DNA of 64,000 bases from Nitzschia sp. DOCU1 (lineage: Eukaryota; Bacillariophyta; Bacillariophyceae; Bacillariales; Bacillariaceae). Each line of letters begins with the position of its first letter. Within the stretch, counting starts at the first letter, position 1. Positions 18,581 through 29,441 of the stretch are shown here, piece after piece. The stretch lies in NCBI GenBank assembly GCA_951394045.1, contig OX595993.1, forward strand, positions 2,108,001-2,172,000, written 5' to 3'. The notes under the pieces are model-generated. The model ran no database searches. It worked only from the letters and a program-made list of their open reading frames with translations, and was not told the DNA's origin. The position numbers and the translations under genes were made by a program.

Positions 18581-20702
18581 ATGGAAATCGCCATCGCTCA
18601 CGAGTTCATTGCTTTTGCTGACTCTGGAAAATTCGCAGAAATCAAGGGAGTGATTGCATCCGAACTTGTCACAGAATTGTATTCCAAAATGTGGGGCGCA
18701 TTACGAGCAGACTTTACTGAGTTTGTATCGGTGAGTAAATATGAGTATATTGTAGCATTAGTAGGACGAGGGAGTGGTCTGGGTTTCGTGAAAATCTGAG
18801 TTAAGAACATGGATTCTTACTTGTTCCGTGAATCGCTGGGGTTTCCTTCTATAGGTTGTCACTACCGATGCCGCGGAGACTTTGACAGCTATTGATACCC
18901 GGTTGGATGGTGACGGGACGAGGGGGCGTGAAATTGATATGATTGATCCCGATACGGGCATTGTCATTTCGTCCCAGGAGCCAGACGAGGACGAGCCTCC
19001 GCCACTCACTGATATTGCCGAAATCAAGGAGTATCTGTATTCCATCGATGCCGTCTTTTTGGACGACTTGCCAGAGGCAGAGGAATCTAGTTTTGACTTG
19101 GATGCCAAGACGGAAGAAATTGCTCAATTGCTAGAGAACGATGAAGGTTTGGAAGCAGCCTTTTCTCGATTGACGGATCAGGTGGAATACAAGGAGTTTT
19201 GGAGACGGTACTTTTATCGGTTTGATGAGGGACGACTCCAAGATACGTATCATCACTTCTACTATCAAATGCTGGAGGAAGAGCGTGAGCAGAAAAGGGC
19301 GGAGACAGCAAGCGCTAGGGACACGGGAGCCCTCAAGAGCGTCACCAACTTTTTGGGTGGGGCTGTCAGGCGGATTATTGAAGATGGCGGCGACGACGAA
19401 GAAGGAGAAGACGGTGAGCCGGCAAATCCTTTCTTCAATACCGCACAACAGACAGGGGCGAGTGCCATGAATTTCCTCAAGGGAGCTGGCGCTGGTCGGC
19501 CGCCGTTTGTCTTGAATACGGCCGTCAGTGAAGACGACGATGATGATGACGAGGAGGAGGACGTGGAGCTTGGATGGGATGACGACGAGGAGGAGGATGA
19601 AGATGCAGGTGATGATGCCGGCGAAGAAGAGTTGGATGAGGAGGACGTCAAAGATGGACAAATTGAATTCAAGGATGCCGAGAAAGAGCAATTGCAGGAT
19701 GCCCTCGAGCAAGCCATGAATGAAAGAGATATGTTGCACAAGACGGTGGAGATGCAGACTGCAGAAATCAAAAAGCTCAAGGAAGGAGTGGCCTCTGCAG
19801 ACGAGTCAAAGCAAGTGGAGGCCCTCAAGATGCAATTGTTTGAAAAAGATTCCGAGTTGGCGGCGTTGCGTGCGCGATTGGAGGATGAGAAAGACCACGA
19901 TGGTGATGACGATGAGAAGGCAGCATCTAAACCAGACCCTGCTATTTTGGCGGAACTGGATTCTATGCGATTGGACCTAGGAAATCGCGACGCAGAAATT
20001 GCTCGGCTCAAGGAGGATCTAGAGTCAACAAAACAAATGCTTCAATCGGCGGAGGCGAACTTCTCTGCCGGTGCTTCGGATACTCAGCAACAGCTGTTAG
20101 CTGCAATGGCTGAAGTGGAATCTCACAAGTCAGCCCTGTCCCAAGCCAATGCTGAAAATTCAGATCTACGGGCTCAATTGGCAGACATAAAGGAAGCCAT
20201 GGACCGTCTTGAAGCCGAGAACGACGCTTTGCGGCAGGCTCAGCAATATTCGGGTAGTGCATCTGAGGCTCAACTGGCATCGACTCGTCAAGAGCTGACC
20301 CAAGCGCAGAGTCAGGTGGATCACTTATCGACGCAACTTACTTCGCTGCAAAGTGATCTAGAAGTCTCTCAGTCTCAAGTATCGACATTGGACTCCACGC
20401 TTGCTACCACCAAGGGCGCGTTGCAAGCTAAGGAACAGGAACTCGTAAAGTCGCAGTCCGAATTTGAGAACATTCTAGGAGAGCTGGAAACAACTCGATC
20501 CGAATTGGCCAAGGCGACAGCCGCCCTGGCCGCGCGACCGTCATCGCCGGGTTCTACCTCGACAGGAGTCAAAGTACCCAGCCCGGCTCCGCCCAGCCCG
20601 ACTCCGGCCGTAGAAGAGCCACCCCCAGCAGAGCCTGTCGTGACAAAACTAGAGGGAGGCGGCAATGGCGAAGACGAAGACTCTGACTGGGGCGACTGGT
20701 AA
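18581..20702 (+). CDS. BSD-domain protein with C-terminal coiled coil
   Basis: Two exons, 18581-18730 and 18855-20702, joined across a 124-nt phase-0 intron (donor GTGAGTAAAT, acceptor TTCTATAG), give about 665 residues. Exon 1 (IKGVIASELVTELYSKMWGALRADFTEFV) resembles the segment upstream of the BSD domain in plant and algal BSD proteins. The BSD domain itself ends with FSRLTDQVEYKEFWRRYFYR. A very acidic stretch (DDDDDDEEEDVELGWDDDEEE) and a long heptad-rich coiled coil (about residues 260-590) follow, then a Pro-rich region and the terminal DSDWGDW. Acidic WxDW-type tails occur in trafficking adaptors and could bind a partner; that role is inference. The frame is free of lesions. Confidence 0.82.
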
Positions 20703-21030
20703 TCCAAGCCGTTCGTCCGCTGCATTTTTCAGTTGACATGCGCTCGTACGGGTATACTTTTACTCCATATGTACTTAATTTCATTATATCTATAGGAATG
20801 CTTGATACCGGAGATGACCTCGTCCATCTGGCCACGGAAGCGGATTAGCATGGCAAGAGGAGCGCAGCATGCCACCAGTATTGCTTGGCGCCGGAAACTC
20901 TTGTCGAGTATGTAAGCGTGTGCACTCAACGCCTCGCACATTCTTGATTCTTCCGAGAAACTTTCGTAGAAAATTAAGTGCCGTTACATTCTAAAGCACG
21001 ACTCTATCATTTTCATTCACTCTACGAGTA
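20703..21030. other. Intergenic region between convergent genes
   Basis: About 330 bases separating the 3' ends of the BSD and PDZ-PUB genes. No feature was recognised. Confidence 0.5.
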
Positions 21031-22410
21031 CTATTTCCCAACACTGTTGGACTCCAGTTGCCGCAAAGCCGCCGGCAACCAGTCCGGTCCAGGAAAATCG
21101 GCAGGAAAGATGAGGACAGATTCTCCCTCTTGTTCCTGCAAAATGAATCCTGTCGCCATCATGATTTCCATGGCTCCTTCCACGTCGACCAAAGCGGCTT
21201 TTATTTTGGCATTGGCCAATCGCACCTTTCGAAACTTGGCAGAATCCTCACCGGGAGCTTGTCCCTTGGTGGTAGCATTCAACAATAACGTTTTCATGAT
21301 TCCACACGTCGACTGAACTTTATCGACAGCATTGGCGGATAGCATAGTGGCAAAGGCTTCTTCCACTTCAATAGGCAACTCATGTTCCTCCCCGGTTGAT
21401 TCCATGACATCTCTGGGCGGAGCTACCGGTGGCAAAGAATTGCTGTCGGCACCCCCCGCCGCCGAAATGGATCCATGAGTCACCGCCGTTGTCGCATTCC
21501 GTGCTTGCCCCGCTGTGGCTCGAGATGGTTCGTAAGGATTATATCCTAATTGTTGTGCCAATTGTGCTTCACTTTGTTTGGCAGCCGCAGCCGCTCGTTT
21601 GGCCTCTTCGGATTGAGGCTCAATTTGCTGACTAGTAGTACTATTTGCTGCTGCCGCTGCTTCTTGTTGTAGTTGTTTTTCCCGAGCCAGTGTCGTTTTG
21701 GTAACTGTTTTGATGGGTTTTGTTTTTGCCTTGTGTGCCTTTTCTCTTGCTTCCGCGGCAGCAATGACAGCTTGACGACGATGATCGGCTTCGGCCGACT
21801 TTTTGACTGCCGCGACAGGCTTGGTCGATTTGGTTTCAATCCGTCGAATTTCCAATTCTAACGAAAGAAAAAATGAAGATAGATGAGCACAATATGTCAT
21901 TGTAGCATGCCATATATGACCCTGCCATGCAAAAGTACTCACGCAAGGGTCGTTGTTCACTTTTTGCGAGTTCTAGAAACATGTCATACATCATTTCTTC
22001 TTGTCCATTCGAGCCTGCAAAGCAAAGAATATCACCCCGTTTCATTCCTGCCGCATCAGCTTGTGATCCAGCCACGATCTCATTGACAATGGCCGTTCCT
22101 TCGCTATTGGGTCGTCGTTCTACCTATGAAATCAGAGTGGGGCGAGAAAGAGAGAGCACAGTCAGGGACTCAATGTGCCAGCTAGAGCACTGCTTTTCAC
22201 ATGTTTATGCCAAACAACGTTACTCACTCGAACGCCCAAAGGACCTGGATTCGGTAAGGAAATCGGAATGACAATTCCAGGTTTGCTACCTCCCAAGGAT
22301 TTGCCTTGTCCATGAAAGGTTTGAGGTCTTGCAAAGGGATTGGGAATGCCGCCGCTCTTTTTGCCGTCATCGCCGTCCTTGGGTTTGAGTAAATTGTCCA
22401 AAAATCCCAT
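21031..22410 (-). CDS. PDZ domain plus PUB domain protein
   Basis: Three exons on the minus strand: 22410-22228, 22123-21943 and 21857-21031. Introns of 104 nt (phase 0) and 85 nt (phase 1) both have GTGAGTA donors and TAG acceptors. The sum is 1191 nt, 396 residues. Residues ~45-125 form a PDZ domain (GVRVERRPNSEGTAIVNEIVAGSQADAAGMKRGDILCFAG). A Lys/Ala-rich coiled region follows. Near the C-terminus, TCGIMKTLLLNATTKGQAPGEDSAKFRKVRLANAKIKAAL ... AMEIMMATGFI matches the PUB domain, which binds the C-terminal tail of p97/CDC48. The combination suggests an adaptor linking a PDZ ligand to the p97 segregase; partners are inferred. Upstream sequence supports the ATG at 22410. Confidence 0.82.
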
Positions 22411-22768
22411 GTTCAAACTAGAATAACTTCAATAGACTAAAAGTAAGTAAGGTGACAAAAGAAGACTACACGGCGAAGGAAGAGGTACGTTGAAAGTAGA
22501 GAGAGCCGTTGCTGTATGCTTCCGACGGAGTGCCATGGTCTCGTCATCGCTGAGTCGTGCGAGTGAATCATTCGTGATTGGCACGCCGGGGAACCGCATC
22601 GATGTCGTTCGAAGCAGTCGAACACATACGTGTGACAGACAGGCATAATCAGAGCCGGCCGCACGATGGTGGCCGCGATGAGATCGCCGCAATGAGCATC
22701 AGCGAGGGCGATCGCTACTGGCATTGCAACAGTAGTATTGCCATTGGCAAGACACTTTCAGTTACAAC
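22411..22768. other. Divergent intergenic region
   Basis: About 360 bases between the start of the PDZ-PUB gene (-) and the proposed first exon of SEC61B (+), probably a shared promoter region. No distinct motif is called. Confidence 0.45.
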
Positions 22769-23404
22769 ATGGTGAGGATGATGAATGATTGATTGCATTG
22801 CATTGCATTGATAGAAAGTTGTGGGGAGAGAAGACTGGGAGGGGAAGGAAGCACCTCGTAGACAAGGGGTGTCGCAATGACCCTGGTTGAAACTGTCCAT
22901 CGGCTCGACATGAGTTTTGCTGGCCATGACCCCGGCGTTGACGCCATGTGTCGAACACCGAGTACCTGCGAACGAGCCATGGAACGTGGCGCGATGGGAG
23001 ATGCTCTGGTGGGGGAACTTGCTAGCAGTTATCGGAGCCTCAAGAGTTGAATCGCAAAGCGGGGCTATACAGCCCATGGGGCACTTTCCTTGTTTGCCTT
23101 TCCTTTGGCTGCCACGTATTCTGTACGTGGTTTGAAATGTTCCTTTTCTCACGCTTCCGTTGCTTTCTTTGTTATTATGAATATGAATGTTTAGGCTACT
23201 AATAGACGTCAAGCTCAACGTGCTGCTGCGGCAGGTGGTGGTGGAGGTGGACGCCCCGCCGGGGCTGGAAACAACATTTTGCAATTTTACACGGATGATT
23301 CCCCGGGATTGCAAGTAGGGCCCACGACAGTCTTGGTGGCGTCCTTGAGCTTTGTGGGGGTGGTCGTTTTGCTTCATATTCTTGGAAAGTTTCGTGGGGC
23401 CTAA
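22769..23404 (+). CDS. SEC61B: Sec61 beta subunit of the ER translocon
   Basis: The coding mass is one exon, 23195-23404 (69 codons), preceded by the acceptor ATGTTTAG. It begins ATNRRQAQRAAAAGGGGGGRPAGAGNNILQFYTDDSPGLQVGPTTVLVASLSFVGVVVLLHILGKFRGA: the Gly-rich cytosolic part, the conserved FYTDDSPGLxVGPTxVL segment and the single C-terminal membrane anchor of Sec61 beta. The frame has a stop just before the acceptor, so the start must be spliced on. The best candidate is ATG 22769-22771, directly followed by a GTGAGG donor, giving an intron of about 423 nt and a protein starting MATNRR. Identification of the protein is firm; the first exon is inferred. It acts in co-translational protein import into the ER. 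Confidence 0.85.
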
Positions 23405-24269
23405 ACGTCAAACGATGGAAAGGTTCTTATAAGGCATGCATCCAGATGTTAGTCAAACAAACAAGCAACAACAACATGAAGTGGCATTTGTTTCAGCACG
23501 TGTTCAAAAAAGTTTCGTGTAGAAAGAAAGATATGGCGTGGCCCGCGTTTCAAATGGATCACGAGGTGTCATCTCATCTTTCCATTGTCATCATCCCCCA
23601 TTGCATTATCCTCTGGAACAACCAGTTATTTGTATTCTGGAACGCCACAATAGCTTAGCCGTTCTCTATCGTACTCGTCCTTGTGGTTCGGCCCAAATCC
23701 CCAGGTCGGCATGGCATTGCAATCTTACTTGTCGTCCATGGCACATCCTTTCCTCGCCGTCATTGAAAAAGTTCCATTGCAGTTTCTCTCCAAGTGAGCC
23801 AGAAACGTTGTTGCATCTATCGGTATACTACTCTACTAGAGAATCATCGCCCGTGCCATTGGTGACGTTTAGTTCCCTTCTCGTAGTGCGTTTTTTGTTG
23901 CGGCCAATGATGCCCACCACCTGTTCCGTCGTCGCTACTAGAAGCAAAGAGACTACTCTAGCACCAGTTACTCCAGCTACTTTAAATGTACTACTTTTAA
24001 AACAGCAAAGCAATGGAATGCGCGCGATCCAGTTCGAAGCTACCTTGACGATCGCTAGGAACAATCTCGTCAACTCGCCAGAAAAAGAACGGAAATGCAG
24101 TCTTTTTCGTAGCCTACCACAATGTCATTCAGCACTTAACAACAACAAGTACTCGTATTACACAGCTTTTGTACTAGCTATCACCAGTTCTTACATGTTA
24201 CCGCACATACACACATAGTCAGCATTTTTGTTCGATTGTCCCCGTTGGCGCTGGTTGCAGTAGACCTAT
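23405..24269. other. Intergenic region between convergent genes
   Basis: About 860 bases after SEC61B and before the 3' end of the triple-PDZ gene. A 226-codon plus frame (23538-24218) lacks domains and coding character; nothing else is seen. Confidence 0.45.
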
Positions 24270-25760
24270 TTAGGTCGTTGGATTGCCACTGTCTCGCTTT
24301 GTCTTGCTGCTGCTCTCGAGAACAAAGCAATCGTCGTCGCTTGCCACAGTAATTTGCACGTCTTCTGCTCGCTCTTTTCGCAGCATAGCTAGGACAGCCT
24401 TGGCTGGTTTACCTGTCACATTGACTCCATTGACGGTTAACAATTGCATTCCAGCTTTGAGGCCTAACTCTTGTTTCTTCGGACTATCGTCTGGCCAGTC
24501 TCGTATATAGTACTTTCCTGTAGCCGCATCACGAACGACATTGATACCCAAATCATCCTCGTTCTCGTCGACTGCTGCTGGACCTTCGGCCTTGTTACTA
24601 TCCCGTTCGTCAATGATGGGCTTACTACTTGTTGTTGTTTTTGGACTTGGTGGTGAAGGTGTTGATTCTCCACTAGTACCTTGATCTTCCTCGCCAGCAG
24701 CAAACTCGTTGGACATGGAAGAACGGCAATCGCTGCAACTGGATAGATCCAAGGTTCGCGCTTCCACTTCAATGTTCCCAACACTATCGTAAAGCAATCT
24801 CATGACAGGCACACTATCCCGCCCACTCACATCGACCCCGTTGATTCGTTCTACAACCATTCCTACCAAAAGATCGGTTCCATCAAACTTGCTATCCGGA
24901 TCAATAGCACCCACTTTGAATGTTCCCTGAGGGGTTCTCAGCAAGGACAGACCTAGCGGCGTTGTTGCTTTGTGTTTGTGTACTCTGACCTTGATAAGGG
25001 GCCCGTCCACCACTCTGGGTTGCTCAATATCATCAATATCTTCCAAAGAACTCATATCTCTGGTGATGTCCTGTTGTTCCTTCTTCGTGGAACACTGCCG
25101 ACAATGTCCAACTTGGCGTCTGTGCCGAACGGCGCTGTCGTATCCAATTATTGCCTTGGTGCGTAGATGAGTCGCTGGAGATATGAGTGCCGTAATCTTG
25201 ACATAACCTTCTTCCTGATGGTGAATCAACGAGATTGCCTCCCAACCAGTAGATGGTACTTCGCCATTGATCGATAGAACTTGCATGCCGATCCGTAATA
25301 AACTGTCCTGAAATGGACTGTCGACTGCAATGTCGCTGATGTAGACCTCCTGACTTGCGTCGTCGTCATCAAAACAAAGTCCCAGAGTGGTCATGATGAT
25401 GGAATTATTCGAATTGTTCAGAGACGACGACAAGATACCTTCGTTCTCCACTTTGTATGCTCGTGCGACAACTTCTTCCTCGTCGTCAGGGTTATCGATT
25501 CGTTGCTTCTCTGACCATTCCTGAAAACGAAAGCAGGCTCTAGTCACAACGAGGCCCAGCACAACCAGCAAGAGAATAAAGAGGATGCCTCGCGTTACAA
25601 AAACACAGAGAATAATCAAGGCAACAATGGAAAAATAGTACCAGGCAAAAGATTTGCAATGTGCCAAACAGCCCCCAGCTTCTTCGGCTAGCTGGATCTT
25701 TGCCGCCGCCTTGGCAAAGGAAGGAGGCAGGGAGTCGTAGTTGTTTTCCGCCCCCGTCAT
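24270..25760 (-). CDS. Membrane-anchored protein with three PDZ-like domains
   Basis: A 496-residue protein. Residues about 38-78 contain a long hydrophobic stretch (WYYFSIVALIILCVFVTRGILFILLLVVLGLVV) forming one or two membrane passes near the N-terminus. Three PDZ-like repeats follow: TTLGLCFDDDDASQEVYISDIAVDSPFQDSLLRIGMQVLSINGE (about 124-195), TTPLGLSLLRTPQGTFKVGAIDPDSKFDGTDLLVGMVVERINGVDV (about 260-330) and LGINVVRDAATGKYYIRDWPDDSPKKQELGLKAGMQLLTVNGVNV (about 405-480). Each has a GLGF-like loop region and a G[MV]xxxxINGxxV core. The linkers are acidic and Ser-rich. It probably organises membrane protein complexes. ATG at 25760; single exon. Topology and ligands are unknown. Confidence 0.78.
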   Translation of the reverse strand: MTGAENNYDSLPPSFAKAAAKIQLAEEAGGCLAHCKSFAWYYFSIVALIILCVFVTRGILFILLLVVLGLVVTRACFRFQEWSEKQRIDNPDDEEEVVARAYKVENEGILSSSLNNSNNSIIMTTLGLCFDDDDASQEVYISDIAVDSPFQDSLLRIGMQVLSINGEVPSTGWEAISLIHHQEEGYVKITALISPATHLRTKAIIGYDSAVRHRRQVGHCRQCSTKKEQQDITRDMSSLEDIDDIEQPRVVDGPLIKVRVHKHKATTPLGLSLLRTPQGTFKVGAIDPDSKFDGTDLLVGMVVERINGVDVSGRDSVPVMRLLYDSVGNIEVEARTLDLSSCSDCRSSMSNEFAAGEEDQGTSGESTPSPPSPKTTTSSKPIIDERDSNKAEGPAAVDENEDDLGINVVRDAATGKYYIRDWPDDSPKKQELGLKAGMQLLTVNGVNVTGKPAKAVLAMLRKERAEDVQITVASDDDCFVLESSSKTKRDSGNPTT

Positions 25761-27392
25761 TGGCGATACAATGGTATTGTCTCACCTTGTTTTCGGGTGT
25801 GACTGTAATCTATGCCATGCATGCATTGAAAGAATGAAAGTCTCCGTCAAATGACATCAGTAGAGGGGGGTTCGGGAAAATCATCGTGACAGTCAAATGA
25901 TATGGTGTTTCTCATTGTTCTCTTCAAAATAGAACTGGGCGATGTTTCGTCCGATATGGGGTATGCCTTTCATGCAATGCACAGTTTTGCCGCCGGCATG
26001 CCGAAACTATCTCTCTTTCGGCAGTCATCAATGGTGCCCTTGGCGACAAATCGTAATCGCGACATTACGTGGTTTCGGCCAAGTTGGGAAGCTAGCGAGT
26101 CTCACATTTAACACTCGATTGCTAAAAAGTCTTAATTAAAGCCGCACCTTCCGTACCGAGATAGGGGCAGCACATGATTTGACACTGCAACTACTGCTTG
26201 TCGGCTACTACCTCTAGAACACCATTACAAACCTTCGAACAGCCTCGACAGATAAAGATCCAACTGTAGCGGTCTCCTGTAACAAAGAATTACATGTGCT
26301 TTTTGTTGTTAAGGTGTACCTGGTACTAGTACACCTACTGACGAGGGGGGGACGACTTGTTGGCAGTCGAGGAAACATTGCCTTCGTTATCGGCGCTCTA
26401 GTACCGTACTACTACGAGGATGTTACTTCCATACTTCTTGCACTGGTTGGAAACGAAAGTACTTTGGCTCGAGCTTTGACCCGCAGGCGTCTACTTCAAA
26501 GAAAGATGGTGGGTACCGAAACGACCACGACGATGCCACCACCACCCATGATGATCTAGTGCGCCGTAGGCGGTGTAGTAGGTTAACACGCCCGCCCCAC
26601 CAACCGTAGTAGTTCTATTAGTAGAGAATGATACTAGGGAATAATAGTAAGAGCGGAAGTGTTACTACTATTGGTAGAAGTCTCCGGTGGACAACGAGGA
26701 AAGACTGGCTGGAGTTGTGAGTTCTAGTAGTCGTTTGCTTCTACTATCACACCAAAATAGAGCTCCTATGTACATACCAAGTATTGGGGTTTGCTTCCAC
26801 GTGGGGGCGAAAGGTTCGATCGTTCGTCCGACGGCGGGTTATGTCCTACAACTTGGTCACGAGCTTTATTGTAGTTAGCGATTGAAGCTCGAAAATTGAT
26901 GATGTGGCCCAACGGTGGTTCTCATGGAAGGACCTCTAGTTACCAAATTTTTTAGCCCACATTTGATTGGTGCAGCTGCCGAAGGGTCGAGCTATGGCGA
27001 TCGCAAATGCAAATTTGAATCTTCATGACCTAAAATCTTCATACCCTTTGCCAGAGCGATACAAAGAGAACTGGACTGTCTGTGAAAGAGACAACCACGA
27101 CCTCTTACAGTCCACTGCATAAGTTGCAGTATCTTTGATAAAAGTGATGGCAGTTTGATGTTTGAGAGGTCGGGTGATGTTGACAACCTCTCTCCAAACG
27201 ATTCAGATAAACTGACAGAATGAATGAGGGCCACGCATTTTTGGCTCGATAAGAACGCACTTCCGTGACAACAACCTACTCATGCACAAAATTTCGATTT
27301 TTTGCCGTCGGCGTTTGAATACCGAGATCCCACCATAGAATTATTAACAGAGTCGTAACAGTTTGTTTGGTTCCGAACGTGTTGCATTCACC
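25761..27392. other. Long intergenic region (1.6 kb)
   Basis: No gene is supported. At 26312-26336 the arms AGGTGTAC and GTACACCT flank a 9-base loop, and the loop side includes the palindrome GTACTAGTAC, so a stable hairpin is possible. The plus frame 26296-26559 has no domain. The region presumably contains the divergent promoters of the triple-PDZ and YeiH genes. Confidence 0.45.
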
Positions 27393-28832
27393 ATGAATTG
27401 CAACTCCAACCCACGCGATCGTGCGTTTAAGCGCAACTACCGATACCCTGGCAAAACCATGACGACGCCGACTGCTGCTGGCGACGCTCGCCGCAACAGA
27501 ATCGGCAAAAAGAATAATTGGTCGTTTGCCCCTGTGTCTGTTCTTTGTGTCTTTTTCGTAACTCTTCTTATTTCCTCGACTTCCGCCTTTGTGGCTGGTT
27601 CGGTCCCCAAGAAATCGTTCCAGCCTGTTTCTACTGCTACCACGACTCGTTTGCCCCTGATTCCAGGCAAAAACGATCGCAACAAGTCTGGTATTAACCA
27701 GGACACCGCTGTCGGTGTCTCTACCATGCAGGGTAACTCCCTCATGACTGACTTGGTAGCTAATAATAACAACCGCGATTCCAAGCTGAATCAGATGGTG
27801 CAATTCTGTGGGGACCGCGCCCCCGGCATCGCCCTGAGCGTTGCTCTGGCGCAACTCTCTCAGGCAGTGGCCAAAACTTCTTTGGGAAACCACGTCTCGC
27901 CCCTATTGTGGGCCACCATTCTGGGAATGGCGTACGGTAATCTTTTGCATACCAAAGAAGCCAAAAAGTCCTTGGCGACTGGCATCAAGTTCTCCAAGGG
28001 TCGCCTCTTGCGTTTGGGCATTATTCTGTATGGGTTCAAGATTACCCTGCAGCAGATTGCCGGTATTGGATTGGCGGGCTTGGCGACTGATGTCGTGATG
28101 GTTTGCTCGACTCTAGCGTTGGGAATTGGCTTGGGAACCAAGTGGCTGGGCTTGGATCGTTCCACCTCGACCTTGATTGGAAGCGGAGCTGCCATTTGTG
28201 GATGCTCGGCCGTCCTGGCCACTCAGCCCGTGGTCGGGGGAGAATCTCATGAGGTTTCCGCTGCTGTAGGAACCGTCGTCTTGGGGGGAACTCTTTCCAT
28301 GTTCTTGTATCCATTCTTGTACAAGTTGTTGCCCCTCTTGGCGGCATCCCCCAAGCTCATGGGCATTTACACCGGATCGACCATTCATGAGATTGCGGGT
28401 GTCGTTGCCGCTGGTAATGCCATGGGTGGTGATGTAGCCTTTACCGCCGTGGTGACCAAGTTGGCTCGTGTCTTGCTGTTGGCACCCGTATTGACCACTT
28501 TGAGTTGGATGAAGAACCGCGAGTGCTTCCGTGAGGCGGCTGCCAATGGCATTCCTGCCTCCAAGTGCAAGCTTGTCTTGCCTTGGTTCGCCTTTGGCTT
28601 TGTGGCCGTTTCGGCGTTGAACTCTGTGGTAACCTTCCCAACTGCTTTGGTCAAGATGGCTGGCACAGCTTCTGCGTTTTCGCTGTTGTGTGCCATGGCC
28701 GCCTTGGGAATCGACTCTGATTTCAAGGCCATTCGTCAATTGGGCAGCAAGCCTCTCATTTTGGCCGGTATCTTGTGGACTTGGTTGGCCGTTGGTGGCT
28801 TGGGCGTGGCGAGATTCTTTGTGGGAGTCTAA
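27393..28832 (+). CDS. YeiH/UPF0324-family membrane protein, probably plastid-targeted
   Basis: 479 residues from ATG 27393, or 457 if the ATG at 27459 is used. The C-terminal 340 residues are a bacterial-type YeiH protein (putative sulfate/anion exporter family, about ten membrane spans), with LLWATILGMAYGN, GIKFSKGRLLRLGIILYGFKITLQQI, GSGAAICGCSAVLATQPVV and GSTIHEIAGVVAAG as conserved blocks. The N-terminus contains a hydrophobic signal (APVSVLCVFFVTLLISSTSAF) ending in STSAF-VAG, like the ASAF motif at the junction of diatom plastid presequences, followed by a Ser/Thr/Lys-rich transit-like stretch. With the second ATG this is a textbook bipartite presequence. Substrate is uncertain even in bacteria. 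Confidence 0.85.
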   Translation: MNCNSNPRDRAFKRNYRYPGKTMTTPTAAGDARRNRIGKKNNWSFAPVSVLCVFFVTLLISSTSAFVAGSVPKKSFQPVSTATTTRLPLIPGKNDRNKSGINQDTAVGVSTMQGNSLMTDLVANNNNRDSKLNQMVQFCGDRAPGIALSVALAQLSQAVAKTSLGNHVSPLLWATILGMAYGNLLHTKEAKKSLATGIKFSKGRLLRLGIILYGFKITLQQIAGIGLAGLATDVVMVCSTLALGIGLGTKWLGLDRSTSTLIGSGAAICGCSAVLATQPVVGGESHEVSAAVGTVVLGGTLSMFLYPFLYKLLPLLAASPKLMGIYTGSTIHEIAGVVAAGNAMGGDVAFTAVVTKLARVLLLAPVLTTLSWMKNRECFREAAANGIPASKCKLVLPWFAFGFVAVSALNSVVTFPTALVKMAGTASAFSLLCAMAALGIDSDFKAIRQLGSKPLILAGILWTWLAVGGLGVARFFVGV

Positions 28833-29441
28833 CACGTCGACACCACCACCATTCACTTCATTGATTTCATTCATAATATTGTGTATATTCTTTGCATATG
28901 CTATGAGCCGACGCTTGCCTGCTGCCGGTCGGCGAGGAGAGCGATGACCGACCAAGATCTATATAGAGAGAATTCACCAGTTGTCTAACACCCCACTCAA
29001 TATTACCTGGTGCTATTATAGATCTAGCTATAGCTAGTAGTTAGTTCAAGCAGCAGCGTGATTTGAATTGCATAATGCCATCTCGTTCTTCGTCCACAAG
29101 CATGATTGTTCAACCATGTCAGCATCATGAGAAACGCACCAAATACCGTTGTCGTTCTACTAGTACAAAGATAGATAGGAACAATACTATCTGTAAGTAA
29201 CCACACTATATGATAAAGAGAAACAGAAAGAAGCCACTCTCAAATTGATGTATAGAACAGCATAATACTAGCTAAAGGATTATGGGCAGTAGCTCCGGTA
29301 GCTACCTCCGAGTAGAGGGACAGACGGTCACGCTTCGCATTTTTCGTCAGTCACGATCGCGGCCATGGCGCAAATCTTTCGAGAAGTAATGATGTGATGG
29401 ATGGGGAGTGAGAGAGAGTCATTGCCATTGGTGGTTGCTCT
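28833..29441. other. Intergenic region
   Basis: About 600 bases between the YeiH-like gene and the prolyl hydroxylase, both plus strand. GATCTAGCTATAGCTAGTAG-type short palindromes near 29020-29040 are common in this genome. No gene is seen. Confidence 0.45.

Noticed and set aside
18031..18594. 187-codon minus-strand frame next to the BSD gene
   Set aside because: ATG-started but without domain, and it overlaps the BSD first exon; cannot be excluded as a small gene, but support is insufficient.
19265..20011. Long Ser-rich minus-strand frame inside the BSD gene
   Set aside because: Mirror of the acidic GAN/GAG codons of the real coding strand.
23538..24218. 226-codon plus-strand open frame
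   Set aside because: No domain, irregular composition, and it lies between two convergent gene ends; looks like a chance opening.
26296..26559. 87-codon plus frame with hydrophobic start
   Set aside because: Begins in the hairpin-forming region, no homologous features, repetitive end.
28113..28955. 280-codon minus-strand frame opposite the YeiH-like gene
   Set aside because: Shadow of a GC-rich conserved gene on the other strand.
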